Part shown: in pieces, positions 17,842 to 26,154 of the stretch | Position numbering within the stretch: position 1 is the stretch's first letter | Layout of the letters: each line of letters starts with the position of its first letter | Assembly (NCBI RefSeq): GCF_001685485.1 | Contig: NZ_BDEL01000001.1 | Coordinates: 1,981,501-2,045,500 of the forward strand | DNA from: Formosa haliotis | GTDB lineage: Bacteria; Bacteroidota; Bacteroidia; Flavobacteriales; Flavobacteriaceae | Length of the DNA stretch: 64,000 nucleotides | Direction of reading: 5' to 3' | Translations under genes and position numbers: made by a program | The notes under the pieces: generated by a model | What the model was told of the DNA's origin: nothing | The model's database searches: none | What the model saw: only the letters and a program-made list of their open reading frames with translations

Positions 17842-18426
17842 ATGAAAAAATTTACAATAATATTTTTCTTTTTAATGTGTACCACATTAACATATAGCCA
17901 ATATAGAGGATATGACGAATGGGTTGCCAGTATTGGTATTAACATTCTAGACAATAGTGCTTTCCAAGACCCTATCAAGGGATCTGAGCGTTGGAGTTTT
18001 AAACATCCTATCACAATAGGAATAGAATATAAATGGGACGAGCATTTTTCTATTAGTCCGATGCTTAGTTTTAATGCTGTTGATGAAGTTTATGTAGACG
18101 CAGGACAAGCACAAGAGACAGGTTTACCGCAAGGTTGGATTGAAGGAGGAAATTATGTGTCTTTTGATGTGAATGGGAAATTCTATTTCGATGAGTATAT
18201 TGCTCAAAATGATAAAATTGATGCATATGCTGGTTTGGGACTTGGTTACTACAAGGTTGCAGATGAATCTAATGGATCTGGAAACTTCACAATCGGTATG
18301 CGATTTTGGTTTACTCCAGAAATTGGTGTAAGAGTTCAAAGTTTAGCTAAGTTTGCATTTAAAAATGATAAAGTATATGCCAATAATAACTTTATTCATA
18401 GTATAGACTTCTTATATAGATTTTAA
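17842..18426 (+). CDS. Small outer-membrane beta-barrel protein, function unknown
   Basis: A 194-residue exported protein. A signal peptide (MKKFTIIFFFLMCTTLTYSQ) is followed by alternating aromatic/hydrophobic strands typical of 8-stranded OmpA-like or OmpW-like barrels (YKWDEHFSISPMLSFNAV, DAYAGLGLGYYKV, FTIGMRFWFTPEIGVRVQS), ending with aromatic FLYRF. I do not recognise a specific family and no ligand can be predicted. It is monocistronic, with a promoter-like box upstream and a strong terminator at 18466, and lies directly beside the insertion-sequence scar. Confidence 0.75.
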   Translation: MKKFTIIFFFLMCTTLTYSQYRGYDEWVASIGINILDNSAFQDPIKGSERWSFKHPITIGIEYKWDEHFSISPMLSFNAVDEVYVDAGQAQETGLPQGWIEGGNYVSFDVNGKFYFDEYIAQNDKIDAYAGLGLGYYKVADESNGSGNFTIGMRFWFTPEIGVRVQSLAKFAFKNDKVYANNNFIHSIDFLYRF

Positions 18427-18465
18427 AGGTAGTATCTCACTAAGAAGTAGAAGTATGTAAAGTTT

Positions 18466-18499
18466 AAATATCGAGGGTTAAGGCTCTCGATATTTTTTT
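18466..18499 (+). terminator. Intrinsic terminator after the 17842 gene
   Basis: AAATATCGAG (18466-18475) pairs perfectly with CTCGATATTT (18486-18495) and continues into a T-run. Confidence 0.88.
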
Positions 18500-18532
18500 G
18501 TTTAAATTTTACACACTTATCAAAAAAAAAAT

Positions 18533-19067
18533 ATTCTAAACGACGATTTTTTTAAAGAGTTTAAAATAGGAAACGAACTGACCTCTTTTCTAAAATCCAT
18601 CCAAAAACGAGGCTTTGAAAAAATGCATGAAGGGAAAATTGATGCTCATCTGAATTATGATAAGCATCAACAATTTTATAACAGTAATACCCGTAACGGT
18701 TACGCTTCCATAAAGATAAAAAGGCATTGGAAGAGAGTAGTATTAAAGTTCCCTACGACGGAAAAGCACATTTAATCCTATGCTAGTTCATAAACCAGCC
18801 AATTTCGTCGATGGTATAAAGATTGTGATTATCAGCCTTTACTCTAAAGTTATAGGTTACTCCTATATTGAAGAAAAGATACGAGAAGTTTACAATTTTA
18901 ATGTATCCCACAGTCACCATGCCCGTATCACAGATAAAGTTACCAATGATATTGTAGCCTGTCAGAACAGACCGCTGGAGCCCGTATATTTAATAACTTG
19001 GATGTATGGTATTGTATTTAAGTAAGATTCGGTAGTACTCTAAAGTCATTAACAAAACCATATACAT
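18533..19067 (+). pseudogene. Degenerate IS256-family transposase remnant
   Basis: Translation in shifting frames gives recognisable IS256-type transposase pieces: NDDFFKEFKIGNELTSF and FEKMHEGKIDAHLNYDKH, then NSNTRNGYASIKIK, then STFNPMLVHKPANFVDGI, the stretch IISLYSKVIGYSYIEEKIRE, ITDKVTNDIVACQNRPLEP and [13 protein letters not shown]. At least two frame changes (near 18722-18770 and 19024) and loss of the start codon make it inactive. It stops at about 19067, exactly where the terminal TGTAGGC of an IS3-type element begins, so roughly the last 60 percent of the transposase is missing. The piece at 18780-19025 could be mistaken for a small gene. Confidence 0.8.
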
Positions 19068-19409
19068 TGTAGGCTTCCCCATATTAGAACTGCTTCTAAA
19101 ACTGGTTTAAAATTACTGTTTTTAATTCTCTTGGGTCTAACCCCAAGAGAATTAATTTTTGCATACTTAATTGGAGAAATTTTTCCTAGAGCATCGTGTG
19201 GTCTGTGGTTGTTATAGTCATCTATCCAGACCTGGGTCTGTTCTCTAACCTGATCAAGATCTTCGAATATGTATTTGTTTAGGACTCCACGTCTATAACT
19301 TCCATTAAAGCGTTCTATAAAAGCATTTTGAGTTGGTTTTCCTGGTTGAATATATTTAAAATCTATTCCATGCATTTGACTCCATTCATTAGTGATATTA
19401 GCGATAAAC

Positions 19410-19413
19410 TCAG
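19410..19413. repeat. Left copy of the 4-bp target duplication of the inner IS3
   Basis: TCAG directly precedes the TGTAGCC terminus at 19414; the second copy is at 20641-20644. Confidence 0.8.
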
Positions 19414-19429
19414 TGTAGCCTATCCCTTT

Positions 19430-20316
19430 TTAGGACACCTCTAAATTCGACAAAAAATTGTTTTCTTGCTCGGATTTGGGGATTAAATTTATTTCATCTT
19501 CAAATCTGGGCATAAATTCTACAGTGGATTTGTTTCCCAAGGATTTATGCGGATGATTATTATTGTAATCCAGTTTCCATTGATTGTTTAACTTTTGTAA
19601 TTGATAGATATCATCAAAATAATAAGCATCCAGTATATCTTCCCTGTAATGCCTATTAAATCTTTCAATATATCCATTCTGCATTGGTTTGCCTGGTTGA
19701 ATATACTTGATTTCGATAAAGTTTCTTTCACACCAATTAGCAAAGGTCTTTGATATAAACTCAGGACCATTATCACATCTAACGTACTTAGGAATAACTA
19801 TTTCCTCTTTAAGTTGCTCTAAGACCTCTACAACTGCTCTGGCAGGAAATGACAATCCAGCTTCTACAAGTAATGCTTCTCGATTGCAATCATCTATAAC
19901 GTTCAACACACGAACCTTTCTTCCATCACTAAGAACATCACTCATAAAATCCAAACTCCAACAAATATTCAATGATACTGGAGCTTCTAAAGGTTGTTTG
20001 ACTCTTGTTGCCAAACGTTTCTTGTGTTTACGCCTTAGTTTAAGTTTCATTTTTCTGTATACTCTCAGAACACGTTTTCTGTTCCATTTATGACCTTCGC
20101 GACGGATTCGGTTATAATACTCGTCAAAACCTCTAGTAGGTAATTGCTGGCAAGTTCAGAAAGCTTGTCAATGACTTCTTTGTCATTTTTCTTCCTTTGG
20201 TAATACCACATAGAGCGTGTCAGCCCAGTAACTCCACGAGCGCGCTTAACGGACACTTCGTACTGTTTTATTAGATATTTGACACGAAATCGTTTGTCGG
20301 AAGGTCTTAGAACTTT
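19430..20316 (-). pseudogene. Inner IS3 transposase OrfB (DDE integrase), frameshifted
   Basis: The N-terminal part from 20316 reads RPSDKRFRVKYLIKQYEVSV, RARGVTGLTRSMWYYQRKKN and KEVIDKLSELAS. One base is missing near 20142-20145, after which the frame changes to LPTRGFDEYYNRIRREGHKW and continues through the rve core: CWSLDFMSDVL (first Asp), RCDNGPEFISK (second Asp), GYIERFNRHYREDIL (Glu) and HKSLGNKSTVEF. Restoring one base gives an uninterrupted IS3-type OrfB of normal length. The catalytic triad itself is intact. It would normally be made as an OrfAB fusion by -1 frameshifting at 20313-20319. Confidence 0.85.
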
Positions 20317-20572
20317 TTTGATAATACGTCCTTTAGCATCCGAATATCAAGAGAAGCATCAGCATACATTTGCTTAAGCTTAAGGTTTTCTTCTTCAAGT
20401 TCCTTTAGTCGCTTTAAATGGCTCGCTTCCATACCACCATATTTCTTGCGCCAATAATAAATGGTACTCTTGTCGATTCCTAGTTCTCGGGCTAGTTCTG
20501 GGACGCTTCTTCCTTGTTCATTCTCCTTTAGGATCTTCACAATCTGTGTCTCGGTAAATTTGCTTTTTTCAT
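20307..20572 (-). pseudogene. Inner IS3 OrfA (helix-turn-helix), frame broken at the 5' end
   Basis: The frame reads SKFTETQIVKILKENEQGRS, VPELARELGIDKSTIYYWRK and then a leucine-rich LKELEEENLKLKQMYADASL, the usual OrfA arrangement of DNA-binding helix-turn-helix plus leucine zipper, ending VLSKKF. The expected start ATG at 20572 is followed by six A residues where seven are needed to reach this frame, so one base appears lost at 20564-20569. The only in-frame alternative is a GTG at 20540 inside the DNA-binding domain. Confidence 0.8.
20313..20319 (-). promoter_or_regulatory. Programmed -1 frameshift site A-AAA-AAG of the inner IS3
   Basis: On the minus strand the heptamer AAAAAAG sits 4 bases before the orfA stop. 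A -1 slip moves reading from K-F-stop to V-L-R-P-S-D, the N-terminus of OrfB, producing the OrfAB transposase typical of the IS3 family. The outer IS3 has the same heptamer at 21188-21194. Confidence 0.75.
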
Positions 20573-20640
20573 GTGACAGTTTAAAATTTAAAATTAATAA
20601 ATTCGAATTTTATGCTGTCCTATTTTTAGGGAAGGCTACA

Positions 20641-20644
20641 TCAG
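20641..20644. repeat. Right copy of the 4-bp target duplication of the inner IS3
   Basis: TCAG directly follows the inverted terminus ending at 20640 and matches 19410-19413. Confidence 0.8.
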
Positions 20645-21181
20645 GACCGTTATCCATTCTTATCTTCCGGGGTTTTCCTTTTTTATTTATTAAGTGGTTA
20701 AGCACCCAGACTATGCGATTACTGGTTAATGAAAAATCTATTTCTATATGAAGAACTTCTCGGTTAAAATCATCAATGATGTTAAATGCTCTAAAACGTC
20801 TTTTGTTCTCTAGTACATCGGTTACAAAATCCATACTCCAAGTATGATTGAGCTCATTAGGAACCTCTAAAGGCTCTTTTACCCTAGCAGGCAAACGCTT
20901 CCTTACCTTTCTACGCAAAGGCAGCCCTAAAGAAACATAAACCCTATGTACACATTTGTGATTCCAAGGTTTGCCTTCTTCTCGTAATCGGTCATAGGCT
21001 TTCCAAAAGCCTTCTTCAGAATGTTCTTTGGCCTTTTCCTGTATAGCTTGCTCTATCTCGAGATCGTCCATGGGTAATGGTGTGTAATAATAAACACTCT
21101 TACTCATATTGAGAACACGGCACGCCCTACTGATACCGTAATGAATAAGTTCCTTTGCAATACTCCGCTTACGGCAGGGCT

Positions 21182-21448
21182 TTATAGCTTTTTTTCAATT
21201 ATTTCTTTAGCCATTTGATGGTCTAAAGCTAAAGTCGCATACATCTGTTTAAGTTTGCGATTTTCCTCTTCTAATTCTTTAATACGCTTTAGTTCCTTTC
21301 CGTTCATGCCAGCATAACGTTCTCGCCATTTATAAAAGGCCGATGTACTTACACCATGTTCACGCGTTATCTGTTCAACACTCTTACCGTTATCGAACTC
21401 TTTTAAAATCTTAGCTATTTGCTGTGGACTGAATTTACTTTTTCTAAT
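21182..21448 (-). CDS. Outer IS3 OrfA (helix-turn-helix), apparent ATT start
   Basis: An 88-residue Orf[21 protein letters not shown], then helix-turn-helix [20 protein letters not shown], then a coiled, leucine-rich [19 protein letters not shown], ending IIEKKL. The frame is open, but the position where relatives have ATG is ATT (21446-21448), so it either starts at a rare ATT codon or has lost its start. The A-AAA-AAG heptamer at 21188-21194 precedes the stop and leads by -1 slippage into OrfB. OrfB is interrupted, so the product could act at most as a DNA-binding repressor. Confidence 0.65.
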   Translation of the reverse strand: MRKSKFSPQQIAKILKEFDNGKSVEQITREHGVSTSAFYKWRERYAGMNGKELKRIKELEEENRKLKQMYATLALDHQMAKEIIEKKL

Positions 21449-21562
21449 AATTACTGTTTAAAGTTAATATTATTTTTACACTTTTAAACAGTTCGGTTTT
21501 AGGGAGAGCTTAGACAAACAAATTCAATCAACTTTAAGTCCAGTCTAATGCAGTAATACCAA

Positions 21563-23935
21563 TCAAATATGAAACTTCTTTTTAAACCAAGCTCTAGAAA
21601 ACTTTTTAATAACTACATCAGTATGATAACCATAACCATAGCCATAATTATAACCGTAACCTCTAGAAAATTTGGATTCATTTAAATCATTAAGCACATA
21701 GACCACATTTTTTAATTTTTTACTTACAAATAATTCATTAGAAAAATTAACTAATTTCTTTTCTGTGAATCCCGCTCTAGCAACATAAATCGTTGCATCT
21801 GCATATTTAGAAATTAATAGTGTATCTGTTACTAATATCACCGGTGCAGTATCTATAATTATATAATCATATAGTTCTTTAGCCTCTTCTAATAATGTGT
21901 TTAGTCGACCATTTGAAAGGAGTTCTGTAGGGTTTGGAGGGATTGTTCCCGAAGTCAATACATCTAAAGATGAAGCATTATACTTACTCTCCTGTAAATA
22001 TGATTTCCATTCACTATCAGGGTTAACAAGATAATCTGATAACCCCAGCGCTTTTTTATGACCTTCTGTTAAGTTAATTTTTGGATTTCTTAAATCTGCT
22101 CCAATTAATAATACCTTTTTATTAATACTAGAAAAAGCTAAAGCTAAATTTACAGAGACAAATGTTTTTCCCTCACCTTTAATAGTGGAAGTTACTAAAA
22201 CTATTTGGGACTTATTTACGGCCTTTGAAGGTAATACGAAACTCAAATTTGTACTTAAAATCCTAAAAGATTCAGCTAAAATTGTTTTATCATGAGGATT
22301 GGAAAATAATCCAGCACCTTCAAGTTTAGGAATCTCTCCAATTATAGGAATAGATTGGTTACCATTTTGAATATCCTTCTTATCATAAATTTTATCATCC
22401 AACTTGAATATTAAAAATAAGACTCCAAAAGGTATCAATAATCCCACTAATAAACTTTTAATATAGATACTCTTACTATTCGGAGATATTGGAGCCCCTG
22501 AACTGAACGCATGTTCAATTATTTTTATGGAAGGAGAGGTAATTGCCAAATTGATTGCTGCTTCTTCACGTTTTTGTAATAATAATAAATATAAATTTTC
22601 TTTAAGATTTTGTTGACGTTCTATCGACCTTAACACCTTTTGCTTCTGAGGTAAACTTCTTACTAACCCATATGCTTTATCTTCTTCTTTTCGTAATTGT
22701 GATAAAGATGTATTTAATTGCTTAAAGTAAGACTGTAATGAATTTTCAAGATTGTATTTTAAATCTCTAATCTTTGCTTCTAACACTACTATTGCGGGAT
22801 TATTTTCTCCTGCACTAGTTATCAACTTATCGCGCTCTAAGACTACTGAATTGTAATTCTGTATAAGCCCATTAATATTTCCATTGTCTAAACCCAAATT
22901 GGCAGGTAAAAGTGCAAAATCATCATTAGCAATTAAAGGAGATTCTAAAAGTCTCGCTAAGGCTAACTGACTTTCAAGTTGGAAGACTTGATTCTCGAAT
23001 GAAGATCTTTTACTCATACTATAGCCTGCATCAGATTCAAAAGACACTAAGTTATTATCCTGTTGATAAACTCTTTTATCTACCTCAATAGAATCTAATT
23101 CTTCTTCTAGGTAAATAAATCGATCATTAACAAAATCAATAGTACGTTGAGAAACTAGTTGTCTATCTTCAATTCCATCTAAATTAAATTGATCAACAAT
23201 TTTATTTAAAGCAGCTTCACTCCGACTCGAACTTTCATCTATCATAGATATTTGTAAAATATCTGTTGTACCCATTCTCTGAATAGTTAATTGATTGGAT
23301 AATTGATTCGCTGCCGAACCTATTGATTGAATAGTTACAGTAAAAATTAGTCCTCTATAATTATTAATCCAATCGTAAGAACTAATAAGAAAAGGGAAAC
23401 CTTCTATAGGCGTATTTAAATTGTAATTATTAACAACAAATTTATTTTCATGATTTTCTCCAGAACTAATTTTATATCCGTTAGAAGTAATTTCAATAAA
23501 ATATTTAGCTCCTCTTAATTTTTCATTCGAAACAAGACTAATTAGCTTAAAAGGAGTCTTCCATACTTCCTGCCTCTTAAATTGTCCTTCAATAAAATAT
23601 CGAATATGTAAATCTAAACTATCTACTACCTTTTTCAATAATCTGTTCGATTTAATAACCGCGATTTCATTTTCTAGATTTTTTGGCTCTGAAAACAAAT
23701 TCATTCGATCTGATGAGATAGCTAAACCATTCGCCTCATCACCCAATATTTTAATTTTTGAAAATGATTGAAATGTTTCAGGTGTATATCTCAAATACAA
23801 AAAGGCAACAGATAAAGATAACAAGGCGAATAACACAAACCATTTCCAATAACTGAGATATTTAAAAATTTCACTTACTAAATCCACACTTTCCTTTTTA
23901 TCTTGGAAAAACTGTTGCTTTGAAGATTTTTCCAT
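21563..23935 (-). CDS. wzc: Wzc-like polysaccharide co-polymerase and BY-kinase
   Basis: A 790-residue inner-membrane protein controlling polysaccharide chain length and export. A Wzz domain with a first membrane helix near residues 33-50 is followed by a long periplasmic coiled-coil region, a second helix near 490-510, and a cytoplasmic BY-kinase: Walker A GEGKT in VTSTIKGEGKTF, Walker A' LLIGADLRNP and Walker B YIIIDTAPVILV. The C-terminus has a tyrosine cluster (RGYGYNYGYGYGYH) for autophosphorylation. It lies 5 bases after the wza-like gene, its outer-membrane partner, and shares that promoter. Confidence 0.92.
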   Translation of the reverse strand: MEKSSKQQFFQDKKESVDLVSEIFKYLSYWKWFVLFALLSLSVAFLYLRYTPETFQSFSKIKILGDEANGLAISSDRMNLFSEPKNLENEIAVIKSNRLLKKVVDSLDLHIRYFIEGQFKRQEVWKTPFKLISLVSNEKLRGAKYFIEITSNGYKISSGENHENKFVVNNYNLNTPIEGFPFLISSYDWINNYRGLIFTVTIQSIGSAANQLSNQLTIQRMGTTDILQISMIDESSSRSEAALNKIVDQFNLDGIEDRQLVSQRTIDFVNDRFIYLEEELDSIEVDKRVYQQDNNLVSFESDAGYSMSKRSSFENQVFQLESQLALARLLESPLIANDDFALLPANLGLDNGNINGLIQNYNSVVLERDKLITSAGENNPAIVVLEAKIRDLKYNLENSLQSYFKQLNTSLSQLRKEEDKAYGLVRSLPQKQKVLRSIERQQNLKENLYLLLLQKREEAAINLAITSPSIKIIEHAFSSGAPISPNSKSIYIKSLLVGLLIPFGVLFLIFKLDDKIYDKKDIQNGNQSIPIIGEIPKLEGAGLFSNPHDKTILAESFRILSTNLSFVLPSKAVNKSQIVLVTSTIKGEGKTFVSVNLALAFSSINKKVLLIGADLRNPKINLTEGHKKALGLSDYLVNPDSEWKSYLQESKYNASSLDVLTSGTIPPNPTELLSNGRLNTLLEEAKELYDYIIIDTAPVILVTDTLLISKYADATIYVARAGFTEKKLVNFSNELFVSKKLKNVVYVLNDLNESKFSRGYGYNYGYGYGYHTDVVIKKFSRAWFKKKFHI

Positions 23936-23940
23936 TTCCC

Positions 23941-24705
23941 TTAACTCTTTATTAATAAAACAAGTGTAATAACAAAAGAGACCATTCCTAGCAATGACCC
24001 AACATTATTTATATATCCAGCACTTTTAACTTTTGGCCCATTTGGGTTAACAACAATTATATCGTTCTGCTTTATTCTATAAAAGGGAGTCGTAAACCAA
24101 TCCGTCTTTGTCATATCAACATGTGTAACTGTCCTAACTTGATTCTCTTCTCTTATAATCATAATATTCTCACGTTTACCATTAATAGTTAAATCTCCGG
24201 CTAAACCTAAAGCTTGTGGAAGAGTAATCGTTTCTTCATCATAATCATATGTACCAGGTTTGCTCACTTCTCCTAAAATAGTAATCTTAGCATTAACAAT
24301 TCTAACAATCACGGTGGGATCTTTTAAATGCCCACCTTCAACCAAAATATTTTTTATATACTCTTCCAGTTCTATAGTTTGCTTATTCAAAACATTAAGC
24401 GTGCCCAAAACTGGAAACGTAATATTTCCTTCATTAGACACCAAATACCCTTGTAGTTTTAACATATTTGCTCCTGCTCCTGAATTTTGATTTGTAGTAA
24501 CTCTATTATATGGTATAGCTGCCTCTGGATTTAATGAACTTACTTTAATATCTAATATGTCATTAACTTGAATTTTTGTTGTATTAAAAACAACCTCTTG
24601 CGGAATATTTTCATTGTCCTGAAAATATAATATTTCCTTTTTTGTAGAACAAGAATTACATAATAACATGACTACAAGCATGTTTAGAAACCAATTAATT
24701 TTCAT
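23941..24705 (-). CDS. wza: Wza-like polysaccharide export outer-membrane lipoprotein
   Basis: A 254-residue export protein. The signal peptide ends in the lipobox LLCNSC, giving a lipid-anchored N-terminus. A Poly_export domain follows (IQVNDILDIKVSSLNPEA) and an SLBB domain (ITILGEVSKPGTYDYDEETI). A hydrophobic stretch at the C-terminus (GMVSFVITLVLLI) suggests a membrane-spanning end, as in Bacteroidota Wza homologues. It is shorter than E. coli Wza (about 380), with one SLBB domain fewer. It forms a two-gene unit with the Wzc homologue and has its own promoter at 24730-24759. Confidence 0.9.
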   Translation of the reverse strand: MKINWFLNMLVVMLLCNSCSTKKEILYFQDNENIPQEVVFNTTKIQVNDILDIKVSSLNPEAAIPYNRVTTNQNSGAGANMLKLQGYLVSNEGNITFPVLGTLNVLNKQTIELEEYIKNILVEGGHLKDPTVIVRIVNAKITILGEVSKPGTYDYDEETITLPQALGLAGDLTINGKRENIMIIREENQVRTVTHVDMTKTDWFTTPFYRIKQNDIIVVNPNGPKVKSAGYINNVGSLLGMVSFVITLVLLIKS

Positions 24706-24729
24706 TAACTTTATTTTATTATTAATTTA

Positions 24730-24759
24730 CAAATATAGATTGAATCCAACTAATTGCAA
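24730..24759 (-). promoter_or_regulatory. Promoter of the wza-wzc unit
   Basis: On the minus strand TTG (24759-24757), 19 bases, then TATATTTG (24737-24730) match the Bacteroidota consensus. Transcription would begin near 24724, 19 bases ahead of the ATG. Confidence 0.6.
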
Positions 24760-24785
24760 CTTTCTTAAGGGAAAGATTTAGAAAT

Positions 24786-25934
24786 TTATTTAGCTTTAGT
24801 ATAGTTTACTAAATTCAGTTTTCTTAATAGTCTATTAAGTTTAATTCGTTTCTTAAAAACACTATAATTTATAAAAAAAGGTAAAGAAAACATAACAATA
24901 CCAAATATTACAACACTTATCAATTGCACATTAACAGGTATGTTTTGAAATAGTAAGGCAAATATTAAAACACAAGTAGAAGCTATCGAAATTATAAGAG
25001 TTACTTGCCAATGTTTTAAACCTAATTGTAACATATGATGGTGAATATGATTTTTATCTGGACTAAATGGATGCTTTTTAAGGATAACGACGCGAACATA
25101 GAAAATCCTCAAGGTATCCAATAATGGGAAAAAGAGTATTGCTAAAATTATAACAGGTGAGTTAGAATAAAATTGTGATCCTGGATTTAATTGATTAAAA
25201 CTAATAAAGGCAACGGCTTGAAACGCTAGTAAAAACCCAACGACCATAGATCCCGTATCCCCCATAAAAATTTTACGAACCTTAGAAAAGTTAAAATACA
25301 AAAACGGTACTAAAGCCCCAACTAAAGCTAATGATAACACCGTAAGTGTCATATCTCCCATTTTAAAAAACAAAAAGCCTAAAAAAGCACTTGCTAGCAG
25401 TCCAACAGATCCAGCCAAACCATCTAAACCATCAATTAAATTGTAAGCATTGATAATTAAAATAAAAACGAATAATGTAAATCCAATTGAGATAAAATAA
25501 GGTATATCATAAAGTCCTAATATTCCTGAAAAACTTGTAATTCTAATATCTGTTATTAATATTACTAATAGGGCAGCAATAATTTGCCCCATCATTTTTT
25601 TCTTCGGAGATAGTATCAAAATATCATCTTTAACACCAAGAAAGAAAAGTATGATTAAAGCCCCTAGTATGGGCATAAGTATTTTACCATTTAAAAAGGC
25701 GCCTGATAGAGATATTACTATTGCAACTGCAAAGAAAATACCAATACCACCTAAGGTAGGAACGGTCTTAGAGTGTACGCTTCTCTTATCGGGTACATCA
25801 ACCAATTGCTTTGCATGTGCAATAAAAATTATTGTAGGAAAGGCTAGAAAAGCGGTAACTAAGGCTAACAAAAACGGAAATAATAATAACATTTCTCCGA
25901 TCCCCTTATCTATAATTTCAGTTATTAAATTCAT
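24786..25934 (-). CDS. wecA: WecA/MraY-family undecaprenyl-phosphate sugar-1-phosphate transferase
   Basis: A 382-residue polytopic enzyme that probably transfers GlcNAc-1-phosphate (or a related sugar) from UDP onto undecaprenyl phosphate, the first membrane step of polysaccharide assembly. Motifs are GVKDDILILSPKKKM (Mg-binding aspartates), NAYNLIDGLDGLA, FMGDTGSMVVGF and the HIHHHML histidine motif near residue 300. The start is taken as MNLITEI at 25934, because the longer in-frame start at 25982 would lie upstream of the promoter. No WbaP-type initiating transferase is present in the window, so this is the likely initiator of the EPS repeat. Confidence 0.88.
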   Translation of the reverse strand: MNLITEIIDKGIGEMLLLFPFLLALVTAFLAFPTIIFIAHAKQLVDVPDKRSVHSKTVPTLGGIGIFFAVAIVISLSGAFLNGKILMPILGALIILFFLGVKDDILILSPKKKMMGQIIAALLVILITDIRITSFSGILGLYDIPYFISIGFTLFVFILIINAYNLIDGLDGLAGSVGLLASAFLGFLFFKMGDMTLTVLSLALVGALVPFLYFNFSKVRKIFMGDTGSMVVGFLLAFQAVAFISFNQLNPGSQFYSNSPVIILAILFFPLLDTLRIFYVRVVILKKHPFSPDKNHIHHHMLQLGLKHWQVTLIISIASTCVLIFALLFQNIPVNVQLISVVIFGIVMFSLPFFINYSVFKKRIKLNRLLRKLNLVNYTKAK

Positions 25935-25951
25935 TAATAGCGGTTTGGGTA

Positions 25952-25982
25952 CAAATGTACAACTTAATACAAAATTGAACAA
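25952..25982 (-). promoter_or_regulatory. Promoter of the wecA-like gene
   Basis: On the minus strand TTG (25982-25980), 20 bases, then TACATTTG (25959-25952). The start of transcription near 25946 fixes the translation start at 25934. Confidence 0.6.
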
Positions 25983-26154
25983 TTGTTGGTTTTTTGATTT
26001 ATCAGAACTGCGAAATACAATATAAATTAACCCTATGATACTGAAATAGGTTAATTCAAATGCACAAAAAATTAGTTCATATACTATTTAAACAGAAAAT
26101 AAATTCTGCTCTAAAACAATTCTGACCTCGTCTTCACTATTACAAAAGTAAGTT

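Larger units (their letters stand above)
19414..20640 (-). mobile_element. IS3-family element (inner), 1227 bp, with target duplication
   Basis: The ends are inverted: TGTAGCCTATCCC at 19414 and, on the opposite strand from 20640, TGTAGCCTTCCC, both followed by an AGGACA-like block and AAATTCG. Direct TCAG copies flank it (19410-19413 and 20641-20644). It carries orfA and orfB on the minus strand with an A6G slippery site between them. Each frame has one small deletion, so this copy is probably unable to make active transposase unless the deletions are sequence errors. Confidence 0.88.
19049..21194 (-). pseudogene. Outer IS3 transposase OrfB, split by the inner element
   Basis: The 5' part (20641-21194) reads from the frameshift site through [20 protein letters not shown] and MSKSVYYY to the DDE integrase core ([16 protein letters not shown]). 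The 3' part (19049-19413) resumes with [20 protein letters not shown], the catalytic-glutamate block [14 protein letters not shown] and [16 protein letters not shown]. Joining 20645 to 19413 and dropping one TCAG copy gives RMDNGPEFIANI in frame, the canonical second-Asp motif, which proves that the two parts were one gene. The stop lies in flanking DNA just beyond the element end. Confidence 0.85.
19068..21516 (-). mobile_element. IS3-family element (outer), interrupted by a second IS3 element
   Basis: The element has OrfA and OrfB frames on the minus strand and imperfect terminal repeats of the IS3 type: TGTAGGCTTCCCC at 19068 and, on the other strand, TGTCTAAGCTCTCCC ending at 21516, both followed by a GAACTG block. 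Without the inner insertion (1227 bases) and the duplicated TCAG it would be about 1218 bases, a normal size for the family. It is inserted in the IS256 remnant on its left. No matching target duplication is visible across its two ends, suggesting a later deletion on the right. Confidence 0.75.

Noticed and set aside
18780..19025. Independent 81-residue gene
   Set aside because: It is one in-frame fragment of a degenerate IS256 transposase; matching pieces continue before and after it in other frames.
19049..19375. Separate small transposase gene
   Set aside because: It is the 3' part of the outer IS3 OrfB and joins in frame to 20645 when the inner element is removed.
20065..20256. Independent 63-residue gene
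   Set aside because: Its first half is the N-terminus of the inner IS3 OrfB; after the missing base near 20143 it reads out of frame.
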